Source: a virus
Strand: one strand, 5' to 3'
IMG/VR virus record: IMGVR_UViG_3300006735_005646
Location: 1 to 60,578 of that record
Length of the DNA stretch: 60,578 nucleotides
Part shown: positions 23,082 to 31,673 of the stretch, one piece after another
Layout of the letters: each line of letters begins with the position of its first letter
Position numbering within the stretch: position 1 is the first letter of the stretch
Notes under the pieces: model-generated
Told to the model about the DNA's origin: nothing
Databases searched by the model: none
What the model saw: the letters and a program-made list of their open reading frames with translations, nothing else
Made by a program: the position numbers and the translations under genes

Positions 23082-24496
23082 CAAATATTCCAACTGGTGA
23101 ACTTCTCTTTTGTCACCTTAAACTTATCCTCGAAATTATCACCGTCGAAACCAGAACCCAATGTACTAGTTTCGGTTTGATTCGATTCAACCAACCCAAC
23201 CTGTTCGTCTCTCTTTACATCAGACAATTTCATCTTTGCACGATTGATTCCCAGAATGAATTTGCGGTTTGCTACTGTGTCATTATAACGGTTCTTGAGT
23301 TGCTTTACAAGAACTTGATTCTGCTCATCCAATTCTTCTGTAGAAATCAACGCAACCATAAAGTCAGCGGTTGCAGGAAGTCCAAAGGACTCTGATGTAT
23401 CTTCTAGTCCGACATCAGTGCTGGAGTAACCTGTTCTGTTTGTCTGTGTCGCAGACCAGATAGGAACATTATACTGTACCGCCAAACCACGGAGTTCTTC
23501 TGCAATAGACTTGATATATGAATAGGAATTGACATTGCTTCCTTGCTTAATTCGTGAGGACGCACAGATGTTTAAGTAATCAATAAAGATAATATCAGGC
23601 TTAAACTTCTTCTTGATGTTCAATTCGTCGAGAAGAATACGAAAGTGATTTGAATTTGCAGTAGCAGTTGGATACTCTTTGATAATAAGTTTACCAGTAA
23701 TACCTGCTGTAGTTGTATTCAGTTTACTATCATACATTTGTTTTGGCAAATCCTTCAGGTTATCCATAGTAATATCCATAAGGTTTGCGTCAATACGTTC
23801 TGCAATTCGTTCTTCTGCCATCTCACATGTGATATAAAGAACATTGAGATTTTGAGAAAGACAGTTTGCTGCATGGTGACACATAAACAATGACTTACCA
23901 ACACCAGTTCCCGCCATCACAATATTCAATGTCTTCTGTGGTGTTCCACCGTTCGTGATTGTGTTAAAGAAGTCCAGATCAAATGGGACTCTCTTCTCTA
24001 CCTTGTGGTAGAAATCATATCGTTCATCTGAGTCTTCGATGTAGTCGTGTCCAATGTTGGTATCAAAGGAAACTGCGAGAGCATCCGAGAGTATTTCTGG
24101 AATTGCATTCTCTGTCTTTGTTGATGACTTCCCATCAATGATGTGAATCGATTCCATGATGGCATTATAAACTGCCTTGTCTTTGCAGAATTCTTCTGTT
24201 TCTGTTATTAACCAATCGAAGTCTGGTAAATTATCTTTCTTCTCCAGACTTTCCATCAGTTCTACGATTCCTTTATATTCGTCCTCGCTGATAGATTTAT
24301 TTTTATCCACATCGATGACAACTGCCTCCTTTGTGGGGAGGTTGTTGTACTTGAGTATAAAGTTACTTATCGTCTCGTAGAGAATCTTCTCTGTTCTATC
24401 GTGAAAATATTCATCTTTTAGAAAGGGAACCACTCTCCGAGAGTATTCATCATTATACAATAAGTTTTCCAAAATTACATGTTCAACTGTCTTCAT
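23081..24496 (-). CDS. 41: replicative DNA helicase (T4 gp41-like)
   Basis: Start at 24496 ([16 protein letters not shown]) aligns with the T4 gp41 N-terminus; an upstream ATG at 24541 would add 15 residues inside the previous gene. DnaB-family hexameric helicase of 471 aa: Walker A AGTGVGKS at 195-202, EMAEERIAERIDANLMD, Walker B IIFIDYLNI with D306, and ATADFMVALISTEEL near the C-terminus. It unwinds the fork ahead of gp43 and recruits the primase encoded directly downstream. Confidence 0.93.
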   Translation of the reverse strand: MKTVEHVILENLLYNDEYSRRVVPFLKDEYFHDRTEKILYETISNFILKYNNLPTKEAVVIDVDKNKSISEDEYKGIVELMESLEKKDNLPDFDWLITETEEFCKDKAVYNAIMESIHIIDGKSSTKTENAIPEILSDALAVSFDTNIGHDYIEDSDERYDFYHKVEKRVPFDLDFFNTITNGGTPQKTLNIVMAGTGVGKSLFMCHHAANCLSQNLNVLYITCEMAEERIAERIDANLMDITMDNLKDLPKQMYDSKLNTTTAGITGKLIIKEYPTATANSNHFRILLDELNIKKKFKPDIIFIDYLNICASSRIKQGSNVNSYSYIKSIAEELRGLAVQYNVPIWSATQTNRTGYSSTDVGLEDTSESFGLPATADFMVALISTEELDEQNQVLVKQLKNRYNDTVANRKFILGINRAKMKLSDVKRDEQVGLVESNQTETSTLGSGFDGDNFEDKFKVTKEKFTSWNI

Positions 24497-24797
24497 AGTT
24501 TGGAGTGATCCCGGATCTGAGAAAATCTTCGTCAAGTTCATCTATCTCTTCTGCAAGAATATCAATTAGAATTTCTCCCAAATGATTTACGAAAATTTTA
24601 TCTTCAATCAAACCATCTGGTTTTTCTAGAACATTATATTCAAACTTACAATTAATAGAATCATCCAATTCGTTGAAAGATACTGAACCATATGTGAATA
24701 CAGTTCCTTTGTATGCTCCCTCTGTAATCTTAACTGGAATATTCTGATCTATACCAACAGAATAATTGTCATCATATTCATATATCTTGCTCATCAT
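24483..24797 (-). CDS. conserved small protein between uvsX and the helicase gene
   Basis: 104 aa; GAGGAG inside the end of uvsX serves MM at 24797/24794. It has beta-rich segments ([29 protein letters not shown]) and an acidic tail ([11 protein letters not shown]). T4 has gene 40 in this position but I see no clear likeness. The overlaps at both ends (20 and 14 bases) point to tight co-translation with recombination and helicase genes, so a role in replication is likely. Family not recognised. Confidence 0.6.
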   Translation of the reverse strand: MMSKIYEYDDNYSVGIDQNIPVKITEGAYKGTVFTYGSVSFNELDDSINCKFEYNVLEKPDGLIEDKIFVNHLGEILIDILAEEIDELDEDFLRSGITPNYEDS

Positions 24798-25836
24798 TTT
24801 TCTCCTCTACGGTTTCTTCTGCTTCAATTGTACCATACTTGAATTCCTTTGCAACCGCCTCTTCAAGTCTTTCCATAACTTCAGGAGTGAAATACTTTTC
24901 GGGATCGTTGTTGATTGACTTTTCAAAGGCAGTCTTACCATCAGGCAGTTCAATGCGAGTTGAAACCTTCTTGAAGATATCATACTTCACTGCAATCGGA
25001 ACAAGACCATAATATGGATTCAGTCCGGTGTCATAGTTCAACTGAACTTCAACAATCTTGTTCTCTTTCGTCAACCTACCCTTGAACAACTTACACTTGA
25101 TAATATTACCGATGATATCTGTTCCATCCTTATCCTTCTTCTTTGAAAGATAGACAATTGTAGATGCGGCGTACTTCAAACCAGAACCACCACCCATCTC
25201 CTTCATTGGAACATAAGCACCGACAACATCGTAGGTGTGGTTTGTCATGATAAGAGGAATACCTGCTTTACCCAACTTGAGAGTAAGTACACGGAATGTC
25301 GCCTTGATCACTTGGGCGCGTGTCATGTCACGGGTTGACTTACCTTCTGCGGTATCGTTCATTTCTTTCTCTGTGGAAAGCATACCAAGTGAATCAAGAA
25401 CAACAAAGACAGGTTTGGTGTCTTTTGTCTCGATGTACTTGTCAACGATACTGATTGCTTGGTGTCGGAAAGTCTCGACTGTAGCAACAGGGAAGATTGC
25501 AACTCTTGTTGGATCCATACCTCTCTCACGAATCATATCCGAAGTAATCGCTTGTTCGGTGTCAAAATACAGAACCACTCCTTCTGGGTTATCATCGAGG
25601 AACTTCTTACACATACCCAATGCAAAGTATGTCTTACCAGTCGCAGATTCACCCGCAAGTGCCATGATCTTATTGTTTGGAATACCACCATACAATGAAC
25701 CTGACAACAATGCGTTGAACACATGACTTCCTGTGTTTATGAATCCAGTAACATCGCTACCTTCAATACCATCCGAGGCAATACCTGCAAACTCGTTTCC
25801 AGATTCTTTGATTAAACTCTTTAGTAGATCACTCAT
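24778..25836 (-). CDS. uvsX: UvsX RecA-like recombinase
   Basis: 352 aa, start in an ATGA overlap with the small upstream gene. Walker A GESATGKT at 62-69, [19 protein letters not shown] (Walker B) and the L2-type [14 protein letters not shown] stretch identify a RecA/UvsX strand-exchange protein. In T4 it drives recombination-dependent replication and repair. The acidic C-terminal tail ([15 protein letters not shown]) matches the regulated tails of the family. Confidence 0.94.
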   Translation of the reverse strand: MSDLLKSLIKESGNEFAGIASDGIEGSDVTGFINTGSHVFNALLSGSLYGGIPNNKIMALAGESATGKTYFALGMCKKFLDDNPEGVVLYFDTEQAITSDMIRERGMDPTRVAIFPVATVETFRHQAISIVDKYIETKDTKPVFVVLDSLGMLSTEKEMNDTAEGKSTRDMTRAQVIKATFRVLTLKLGKAGIPLIMTNHTYDVVGAYVPMKEMGGGSGLKYAASTIVYLSKKKDKDGTDIIGNIIKCKLFKGRLTKENKIVEVQLNYDTGLNPYYGLVPIAVKYDIFKKVSTRIELPDGKTAFEKSINNDPEKYFTPEVMERLEEAVAKEFKYGTIEAEETVEEKNDEQDI

Positions 25837-26027
25837 ATTTGTTTCTCCATTTCTCTTATAGCATACTCTAATTTTTCACAAAAGTCTAGTTGATTTTCAT
25901 AAGTTTCCCTTGAACAATGAACATCTCGTTGACACTTTGTTAACCTCTGCCTAGATTTATCCAATTGTGTTTCTAATACACCCTTAATAAACAATACTGT
26001 TTTATATTCTATATGTCCAATATTCAT
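25833..26027 (-). CDS. small coiled-coil protein between polymerase and uvsX
   Basis: 64 aa; AGGAG precedes the ATG and the stop overlaps the uvsX start. Mostly helical and charged, with a predicted coiled coil ([16 protein letters not shown] and [19 protein letters not shown]). No family recognised. T4 also has several tiny genes between 43 and uvsX. The tight overlap supports a true gene. Confidence 0.55.
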   Translation of the reverse strand: MNIGHIEYKTVLFIKGVLETQLDKSRQRLTKCQRDVHCSRETYENQLDFCEKLEYAIREMEKQI

Positions 26028-26038
26028 TTTAAATACTC

Positions 26039-28594
26039 CTACCCAAAGAAACTTTCTAGAGTAGAAACATGTTCATGATTCCACCCTATCTTCTCTAGTA
26101 TATTTTTTATAGGTTCAAGAAATGACTTTCCAAACTGAGTATCATAATCTATAAACTCAATCAATCCAAACTCCTTTGGAAGGCTGTTTGGAAAAGCAAC
26201 AACTTGATCTGTTCCTGCAATACCACCTAACGGATTTGGTGACTTTAGGTGCAGGAATTTAATCTTATCTCCATCGATAATTTTACGATACTTCTTCCCA
26301 AGGTTCAATTCATTGAGATAGTAATTATAAATCAAAGAACCTTTCACCGCAATCGGTGTTGACTTTGTATATATCATCGAAGTGTCTTGGTATTTCTCCA
26401 TACCATTTACACCTCTCGGAAAGGCGATATCTTCTGGATCAAATTTATTAAAAGTGTTTCTAAAATCATCAATGAATTCGATCACGGTGTCTTCGTCTGT
26501 AGTAAGAATCAAGTCGATTGCTTTCTTCAGGGCGTCACGAACAACCTGTGGTGTGGAACTACGGGTCGTTTCAATACCCATGATCTTCAACTTAGGTTCA
26601 TCATAACGAATTCCCTCCGAGTCAAACACCTGCATCATGTAACGCTTCTTAGCGGTCCATACTCCCTTGTCTGCGATACACTCACGATCCATTACCATCT
26701 TGTTTTCGTATGCATTCATTATCGATGCAAGTTCATCATACTTCTTTTTGATGAATGGAAGAATTATTTCTTCCGACGCTTTGTCGAGGAATTCAACCAC
26801 CTTCGATTTGGAGGTGTCCCCACATACTTTGTCCACCAATAACCCAAGGCGAAGATACACAGAATCTGTATCACTTGCTGTAACATAATCGTAGTCCTCC
26901 GTACCGACTGTCTTATTTAGAAATTCGTTCAGTTTGTCGGCGATCCAACGAATGCTCAACTGTCCCGACAGAGTGATTGCTTCTGCCATGTCAACATTGA
27001 AGTAACGAAACCATTCATTACCAATCGCACCATAAGCGGAGTTCAATTGAATCTTACGAACCAACTGGAAGTTGTTGTACTTTGCAATCTCTTTGTCGAG
27101 TCTCTTACATGCAGCACCCTTACCCATCGCTACAGTGTTGGACTTCATAATCTTCTGTCGTTCCTTCTGACACTCGATCATCTTCTTCTTGTACATCTTA
27201 CGTTCTTTGTACAACTTCTCCATGAGTGCAGGAAGAAAACCTTGATGCTCTTTTGTGTATCGGGTTCCGTTTGCGGCGACAGAGTAACCATCGTGCATGA
27301 TAGTTTTACCCTCAAGAACTGAGTCGGGAGATATAGAAGAATCTTTGCTGTTCGGAACCATCGTTTCGGGACTGATGTTGTACTGCATAATCAAGTGAGG
27401 ATACAGACTGTTCAAGTCGAATGAAACAATCCAATCATGCATACCCACAATAGGATCTTTCACATAAGCACCAGCGTACTGAGCATCTTTCTTACTTGTT
27501 CTCTTTGGGGGAATCACAATATTATGTTCCATGAGATAGTGATAGATGATACAATCCCATGTTCGCACCTGTCCGAACACATCCATATAATTTACTTTAG
27601 CGGAATATGCAAGTGACACCGCGAGTTCAAGCAACTTCATCTTGTCTTCAAGATTCTTGACAAGTTCAACATCCTTGACATTGTATTCTATAAACTTTTG
27701 AAAGTCATTTTTATAGAATGTTGCCATACTGTCATACTCATCATACGACAACTTCTTCTCACCAAGTTCCACGAATGCAATATGATCAAGTCGATAGGAC
27801 TCTTGATTGACGTAAGTGAATGTTTGATACAGTTCATAGTAATCGAGTGTAGCAATACCCGCTATTTCAAAAGTTTGGTTTTCGCGGTTCATCTTACGAA
27901 CAGTTCGTTCTTTCAAGAACTTCCAAGGAGACAACCTCTTTGCATCCGATTCGCCTAGGACATTTGCAATACGATTTATAAGATAGGGAATGTCAAAGAA
28001 ACGAACATTCCAACCCGTTACTACATCAGGTGATTCTAATTCCCAAGTAGATAGGAAAGACTCAAGCAATTCCTCTTCACTATCGAATTTGAATTGTCTC
28101 AGTTTACCTTCATATGGGGACTCTGCAAGATTGAAGTCACCTAAACCATATACATAAATCCAACCATTGAAGTCAACAGTGATTGCATTGATTCTCTCGT
28201 TTGCATTCTCTGGTTTTGGAAACCCATGTTCCGACTCACATTCAATATCGATATAAGCAACTTTGATTTTTGAAAAGTCGTAATCAACTTCGCCGCTATA
28301 ATTATCCCCAATGAACTGATATACAAAGTCATTGTTTCCATAAATATCAAATCCCTTGATATCCTGATACTTGTTTATGAATTCACGGGTGTCTGGAATA
28401 TTACCAGGCTGAACTGGTTCAACGTACAACCCATCGAGTGTTCTGTATTTAGTCTTCTTATTAGAAGGCACATACATCGTGGGATAGAATTCCTCTCTTC
28501 TTTGAAATCGAGTTCCATCCTCAGAGACGCCTCGATAAAGAATAAACTTTCCTCGTTGCGTTATGTTTGTATAGTATTCATTCACTTTATTCAC
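26039..28594 (-). CDS. 43: family B DNA polymerase (T4 gp43-like)
   Basis: 851 aa, close to T4 gp43 (898). Exonuclease motifs: D116 and E118 in AYIDIECE, then VTGWNVRFFDIPYL (about 192-205). Polymerase motifs: A with D393 in SFDLNSLYPHLIMQYN, B in KIQLNSAYGAIGN (514-526), C in TASDTDSVYL (D575, D577). The C-terminus LESFFG is like the clamp-binding tail of gp43. It copies the phage genome with the clamp loader encoded at the right end of the window. In T4, regA lies directly upstream of 43; here about 28 kb separates them. Confidence 0.96.
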   Translation of the reverse strand: MNKVNEYYTNITQRGKFILYRGVSEDGTRFQRREEFYPTMYVPSNKKTKYRTLDGLYVEPVQPGNIPDTREFINKYQDIKGFDIYGNNDFVYQFIGDNYSGEVDYDFSKIKVAYIDIECESEHGFPKPENANERINAITVDFNGWIYVYGLGDFNLAESPYEGKLRQFKFDSEEELLESFLSTWELESPDVVTGWNVRFFDIPYLINRIANVLGESDAKRLSPWKFLKERTVRKMNRENQTFEIAGIATLDYYELYQTFTYVNQESYRLDHIAFVELGEKKLSYDEYDSMATFYKNDFQKFIEYNVKDVELVKNLEDKMKLLELAVSLAYSAKVNYMDVFGQVRTWDCIIYHYLMEHNIVIPPKRTSKKDAQYAGAYVKDPIVGMHDWIVSFDLNSLYPHLIMQYNISPETMVPNSKDSSISPDSVLEGKTIMHDGYSVAANGTRYTKEHQGFLPALMEKLYKERKMYKKKMIECQKERQKIMKSNTVAMGKGAACKRLDKEIAKYNNFQLVRKIQLNSAYGAIGNEWFRYFNVDMAEAITLSGQLSIRWIADKLNEFLNKTVGTEDYDYVTASDTDSVYLRLGLLVDKVCGDTSKSKVVEFLDKASEEIILPFIKKKYDELASIMNAYENKMVMDRECIADKGVWTAKKRYMMQVFDSEGIRYDEPKLKIMGIETTRSSTPQVVRDALKKAIDLILTTDEDTVIEFIDDFRNTFNKFDPEDIAFPRGVNGMEKYQDTSMIYTKSTPIAVKGSLIYNYYLNELNLGKKYRKIIDGDKIKFLHLKSPNPLGGIAGTDQVVAFPNSLPKEFGLIEFIDYDTQFGKSFLEPIKNILEKIGWNHEHVSTLESFFG

Positions 28595-28624
28595 CTAATA
28601 CAGTATACCACATAATTGATATTT

Positions 28625-29548
28625 TCAAAGTTCAATCTTAGTAAATGGATTTATTATCTTAGCCATTTCTTTGTTTCTAAATTTTGGCTTATACCCTGTT
28701 GTAAACATTACTTCTGTTAGAATTTCTTTTAATTCCTCTTCAGTTATCCTGTCTTCTGACATGAAATGATCTATCATATCATCGAGTTCTAAGGATAATT
28801 CCATATGACCGATAAAGTAGTTTCTTATTCTTGACTTTATGCTTAGTGGATATGGAGGTCCTTCTGGTCTTGGAAACCTATGAAGCCATCTTAAGAAAGG
28901 CAAACACAAAGTCCTTGCTCCGTGCTGTCTGAATTTCTCATGAATATATCCTTCTTCTCCACCAAACTCTCTGAAGTGTTCATTGAATCCTAACCAGGCA
29001 TCTTTCCTGCAAGAAAAAAGACCAAGGCCCATCGATGGTATATCGAAAGGATTGTCGTCTGGATTACTTCCGTTTTCATCATGGGTTTGCCATGTTCCCC
29101 ACATAGATTCCCTCCAAGTTAAATCGAAGTGTGTGCTTATGTGCTTAGACATTCTATCCCAAACCAAAGGGCCCTGCAACAAATCTTTTGTGTTTGGATT
29201 TCTTTCATAGTAATCTATCAATCTTTTCAGACTTCCCGACTCTAACAGGACATGACAATCTAAACACAAAACAGCAGGAGCGTTTGCAAATTCAAAAAGT
29301 TTTGATCTAACTCCACACCCACTATACTCTTCAAATGGAATGTATGTTGAATTAGGTACGCTCTTCTTAAGAAACCTTTTCAATTCTTTAGAATCATTAC
29401 CATTCGGATTGTTATCAATTACAATAAATTCAATATCGTCAACCACCTCTGGGTGATAAAAACGAATTGATTGTATTGTAAAATATGTACCATGAAAGTC
29501 ATCGTAGGTACACATTCCTATTGTCAATTTTGGTTTATTCTTTTCCAT
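28625..29548 (-). CDS. family 2 glycosyltransferase
   Basis: ATG at 29548 (MEKNKPKLTIGMCTYDD) is preferred; an earlier start at 29560 would lengthen it by 4 residues. GT-A fold: TIGMCTYDDFHGTYFTIQS, FIVIDNNPNG, and AVLCLDCHVLLE with the metal-binding region. The later GLGLFSCRKDAWLGFNEHF and GGEEGYIHEKFRQHG match GalNAc- and polypeptide-type transferases. It sits alone between nucleotide genes and the polymerase, away from the main glycan island. It overlaps the DUF1599 gene by 14 bases. The substrate is unknown. Confidence 0.8.
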   Translation of the reverse strand: MEKNKPKLTIGMCTYDDFHGTYFTIQSIRFYHPEVVDDIEFIVIDNNPNGNDSKELKRFLKKSVPNSTYIPFEEYSGCGVRSKLFEFANAPAVLCLDCHVLLESGSLKRLIDYYERNPNTKDLLQGPLVWDRMSKHISTHFDLTWRESMWGTWQTHDENGSNPDDNPFDIPSMGLGLFSCRKDAWLGFNEHFREFGGEEGYIHEKFRQHGARTLCLPFLRWLHRFPRPEGPPYPLSIKSRIRNYFIGHMELSLELDDMIDHFMSEDRITEEELKEILTEVMFTTGYKPKFRNKEMAKIINPFTKIEL

Positions 29549-29852
29549 GCAAGAAACCACTCAATAGAATCATGTAATTGATAATATCAAGAATAGCATC
29601 TTCGTATGATTCGTTATCTACTTTCAATTCGCCTGCTTCTACAAATGTAGAGAGACGAGAAACCTTATCTACAACTCGGACGAGAAAACCTTGTTCTGTG
29701 GAACAAATTCCCATTGCTTCACATCTCTCGAAATTTGCAAAAGGAGTTTCACCACCCTTACCTGCATAGTCATGGTTCTTCTTCTTCATGATTTCTTTTG
29801 CAGTGCTGCAAAGATAGTCATGGTGCTTCAATAGTTCTTCACGATTCATCAT
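29535..29852 (-). CDS. DUF1599-family protein, nucleotide-modification associated
   Basis: 105 aa; ATG at 29852 or 29849 after AGGAG within the end of dut. Motifs KKKNHDYAGKGGETPFANFE, EQGFLVRVVDKVSRL and NESYEDAILDIINYMIL fit the DUF1599 (Nmad1) family, related to all-alpha NTP pyrophosphatases. The likely role is hydrolysis or handling of non-standard nucleotides. Location directly after dUTPase fits nucleotide-pool control. Confidence 0.75.
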   Translation of the reverse strand: MMNREELLKHHDYLCSTAKEIMKKKNHDYAGKGGETPFANFERCEAMGICSTEQGFLVRVVDKVSRLSTFVEAGELKVDNESYEDAILDIINYMILLSGFLHGKE

Positions 29853-30391
29853 TTAACTCCTGTTGAGCCAAAACCACCAACCCTGTCAGTCTTTTGTTCT
29901 GGGACATCCTTTGTTTCTTCAATACTATATGAGTAGGTTTTTACCAACTCACCCTGTGCAATTCTCTCACCGTTCTCAATCAATACTTCATCTGCACTTG
30001 CATTGTAAAGCATCACGAAGGTTTGGTGATAGTAATCAGAATCTATTATACCTTCTCCGTTGGGCATAATCAATCCCTTTTTCAAAGAAATACTCGACCT
30101 TGTGTGAAGTCTTACTGAATGTCCTTCAGGAATATCAAGAATTAAGCCTGTGGGAACGAGAACTCTGTCGCCTGGACGAATTCTAATTCTTACATCTTCT
30201 TTTCTTTCTTTTTCTTTGTAACCTTCTGTTTTGATTGTACTCTTGGTGTTGTCCATTTCATAGACAGTAACAGAATCGCCCTTCTTCAGATGTGCATGAA
30301 TATCAAAACACGCTGCACCCTCTGTTGCTAGATGTGGTTCCTGAACACCACCGTTCATCTTATAATATTTAAGTTTCATATTCACCGGCAT
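29849..30391 (-). CDS. dut: dUTPase
   Basis: ATG at 30391 (MPVNMKLKYY, 180 aa), with GGAG 6 bases upstream; in-frame codons further up lie in the leader hairpin. The trimeric dUTPase motifs are all present: I AACFDIHA (27-34), II TRSS (98-101), III GIIDSDY (114-120), IV GERIAQGEL (141-149), V RVGGFGSTG (170-178). It hydrolyses dUTP to dUMP, feeding ThyX and keeping uracil out of DNA. A charged insert (50-70, EGYKEKERKEDVRI) is longer than usual. First gene of the leftward replication operon. Confidence 0.93.
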   Translation of the reverse strand: MPVNMKLKYYKMNGGVQEPHLATEGAACFDIHAHLKKGDSVTVYEMDNTKSTIKTEGYKEKERKEDVRIRIRPGDRVLVPTGLILDIPEGHSVRLHTRSSISLKKGLIMPNGEGIIDSDYYHQTFVMLYNASADEVLIENGERIAQGELVKTYSYSIEETKDVPEQKTDRVGGFGSTGVK

Positions 30392-30406
30392 AATATACTC
30401 CATAAT

Positions 30407-30467
30407 AAAAAAAGGAGAGACGGGGGCGGGACGCACGATGCAATACCCTATCAACCCCCATCCATCC
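30407..30467 (-). terminator. strong terminator in the dut leader, possible attenuator
   Basis: Minus-strand arms 30467-30455 (ggatggatggggg) and 30426-30414 (cccccgtctctcc) pair over 12 of 13 positions, followed by TTTTTTT (30413-30407). The predicted transcription start (about 30471) lies 3 bases before it, so it is the very first structure in the transcript, just ahead of the dut ribosome binding site. It could also end transcripts from the fibre genes. Confidence 0.8.
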
Positions 30468-30477
30468 TTCGTATTTT

Positions 30478-30505
30478 ATTGTATCAGATTGAAATTGAAA
30501 GTCAA
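30478..30505 (-). promoter_or_regulatory. sigma70 promoter for the dut-43 operon
   Basis: Minus-strand TTGACT (30505-30500), 16-base spacer, TACAAT (30483-30478). It lies between the last fibre gene and dut. Confidence 0.75.
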
Positions 30506-30536
30506 TTATCTATATGATAACTTTCTAAAAGTTCAA

Positions 30537-31673
30537 TCAACTCACACTCACTTTTTCTAACAGTCCAGTATGACCAACTGCACCAATGTCTCGTTTGTTT
30601 GTGAACGATAGTCCGGGGAATGTTGTTGGATGTGCAGCAGAACGACATGCGGCTCCACCACCGGCGGTTCCATTTAATCTAAAATCACCATTGTCTCCAT
30701 CTACAAATGGATCGGCAGTTAAATCAATGGTTCCATATACATCATTAGTAGCACCAAAACCAGTCATATGATTTGAATCCCCACCCCAATTACCCATTGC
30801 ATTGTTTATGAAAACTGGACCAACCGTGGTGGTAGAGTCGGTGTTCTTAATACCACTACCTCCACCATCACCCCAAAAGATATTATTTGAAACTAGCACA
30901 GCACTATCTTCATCAAATATAGGCAATTCACGAAAATCTATTCCCGCATTATTTGCATGATATACTGTGTTATGTGATATAGTACAGGTTTTAACTTCGC
31001 TGGCGCTGTTCTGTAAGTCTATCTCTATTCCTTTTGTCATGTTTCGATTTGGTGCATCGTAGAAAATACAATTAGTAATTGATATACCCCTACCACCCGG
31101 AATTGCTCCAATTCCTTTAGATCCGCGAATCGAACAACCATCTATTATTAATTGATCACCACCAGTAATTCTCACTGCTCCACTGGCAGGTGTTGTTATG
31201 TTTCCATCGGAAATGATTTCACAGTTTGTTATAATTGCTGTTTGATTTACATACACTGCTGGATAATTTCCTGTCTGGGTATTATATAATCGACAGTTGT
31301 GAATATGAACATTGTCTGCATTTGAATCTACCTGAAGAACACCATCTGCTCCGGCGGAGAATTCTATATCAAAATTTCTAAAAACAATACTCCTAGCATC
31401 AACATCAAATCTTTCTGCATATTCAAACTTAATATTATCGCCGGGTGTTGATCCATATCCTTCAATGATTGTCATTGTTGTTGCACTACCATTAATACCA
31501 GTAGCAAAATCAAGAACACCATCGTCGTGTCGAGACGAAGTTTTCTTGACGTAGAGAAGATCACCACCTGAGATGGAGGCTATTGCAGTTGATAAATCTT
31601 GATATGCATTCGCTTCCGAAGTTCCATCATTATCTCCACTAGCCAAATCTGGATTACAATACTTAGTTGCCAT
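30537..31673 (-). CDS. right-handed beta-helix tail fibre or tailspike protein
   Basis: 378 aa. Repeated short beta stretches with stacked Asn and Ile (VHIHNCRLYNTQTGNY, AIITNCEIISDGN, LIIDGCSIRG, ISITNCIFYDA, CTISHNTVYHANNAG, VLVSNNIFWGDGGG) form a parallel beta helix of the pectate-lyase type. The start overlaps the stop of the fibre gene before it. No N-terminal virion-attachment domain is visible, so it may bind the repeat fibre. A role in glycan binding or depolymerisation is inferred; catalytic residues cannot be assigned by eye. Confidence 0.75.
   Translation of the reverse strand: MATKYCNPDLASGDNDGTSEANAYQDLSTAIASISGGDLLYVKKTSSRHDDGVLDFATGINGSATTMTIIEGYGSTPGDNIKFEYAERFDVDARSIVFRNFDIEFSAGADGVLQVDSNADNVHIHNCRLYNTQTGNYPAVYVNQTAIITNCEIISDGNITTPASGAVRITGGDQLIIDGCSIRGSKGIGAIPGGRGISITNCIFYDAPNRNMTKGIEIDLQNSASEVKTCTISHNTVYHANNAGIDFRELPIFDEDSAVLVSNNIFWGDGGGSGIKNTDSTTTVGPVFINNAMGNWGGDSNHMTGFGATNDVYGTIDLTADPFVDGDNGDFRLNGTAGGGAACRSAAHPTTFPGLSFTNKRDIGAVGHTGLLEKVSVS

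Noticed and set aside
30407-30467. Extending dut to an ATG at 30454
   Set aside because: The added codons lie in the terminator hairpin and no ribosome binding site precedes them; ATG 30391 has GGAG at good distance.
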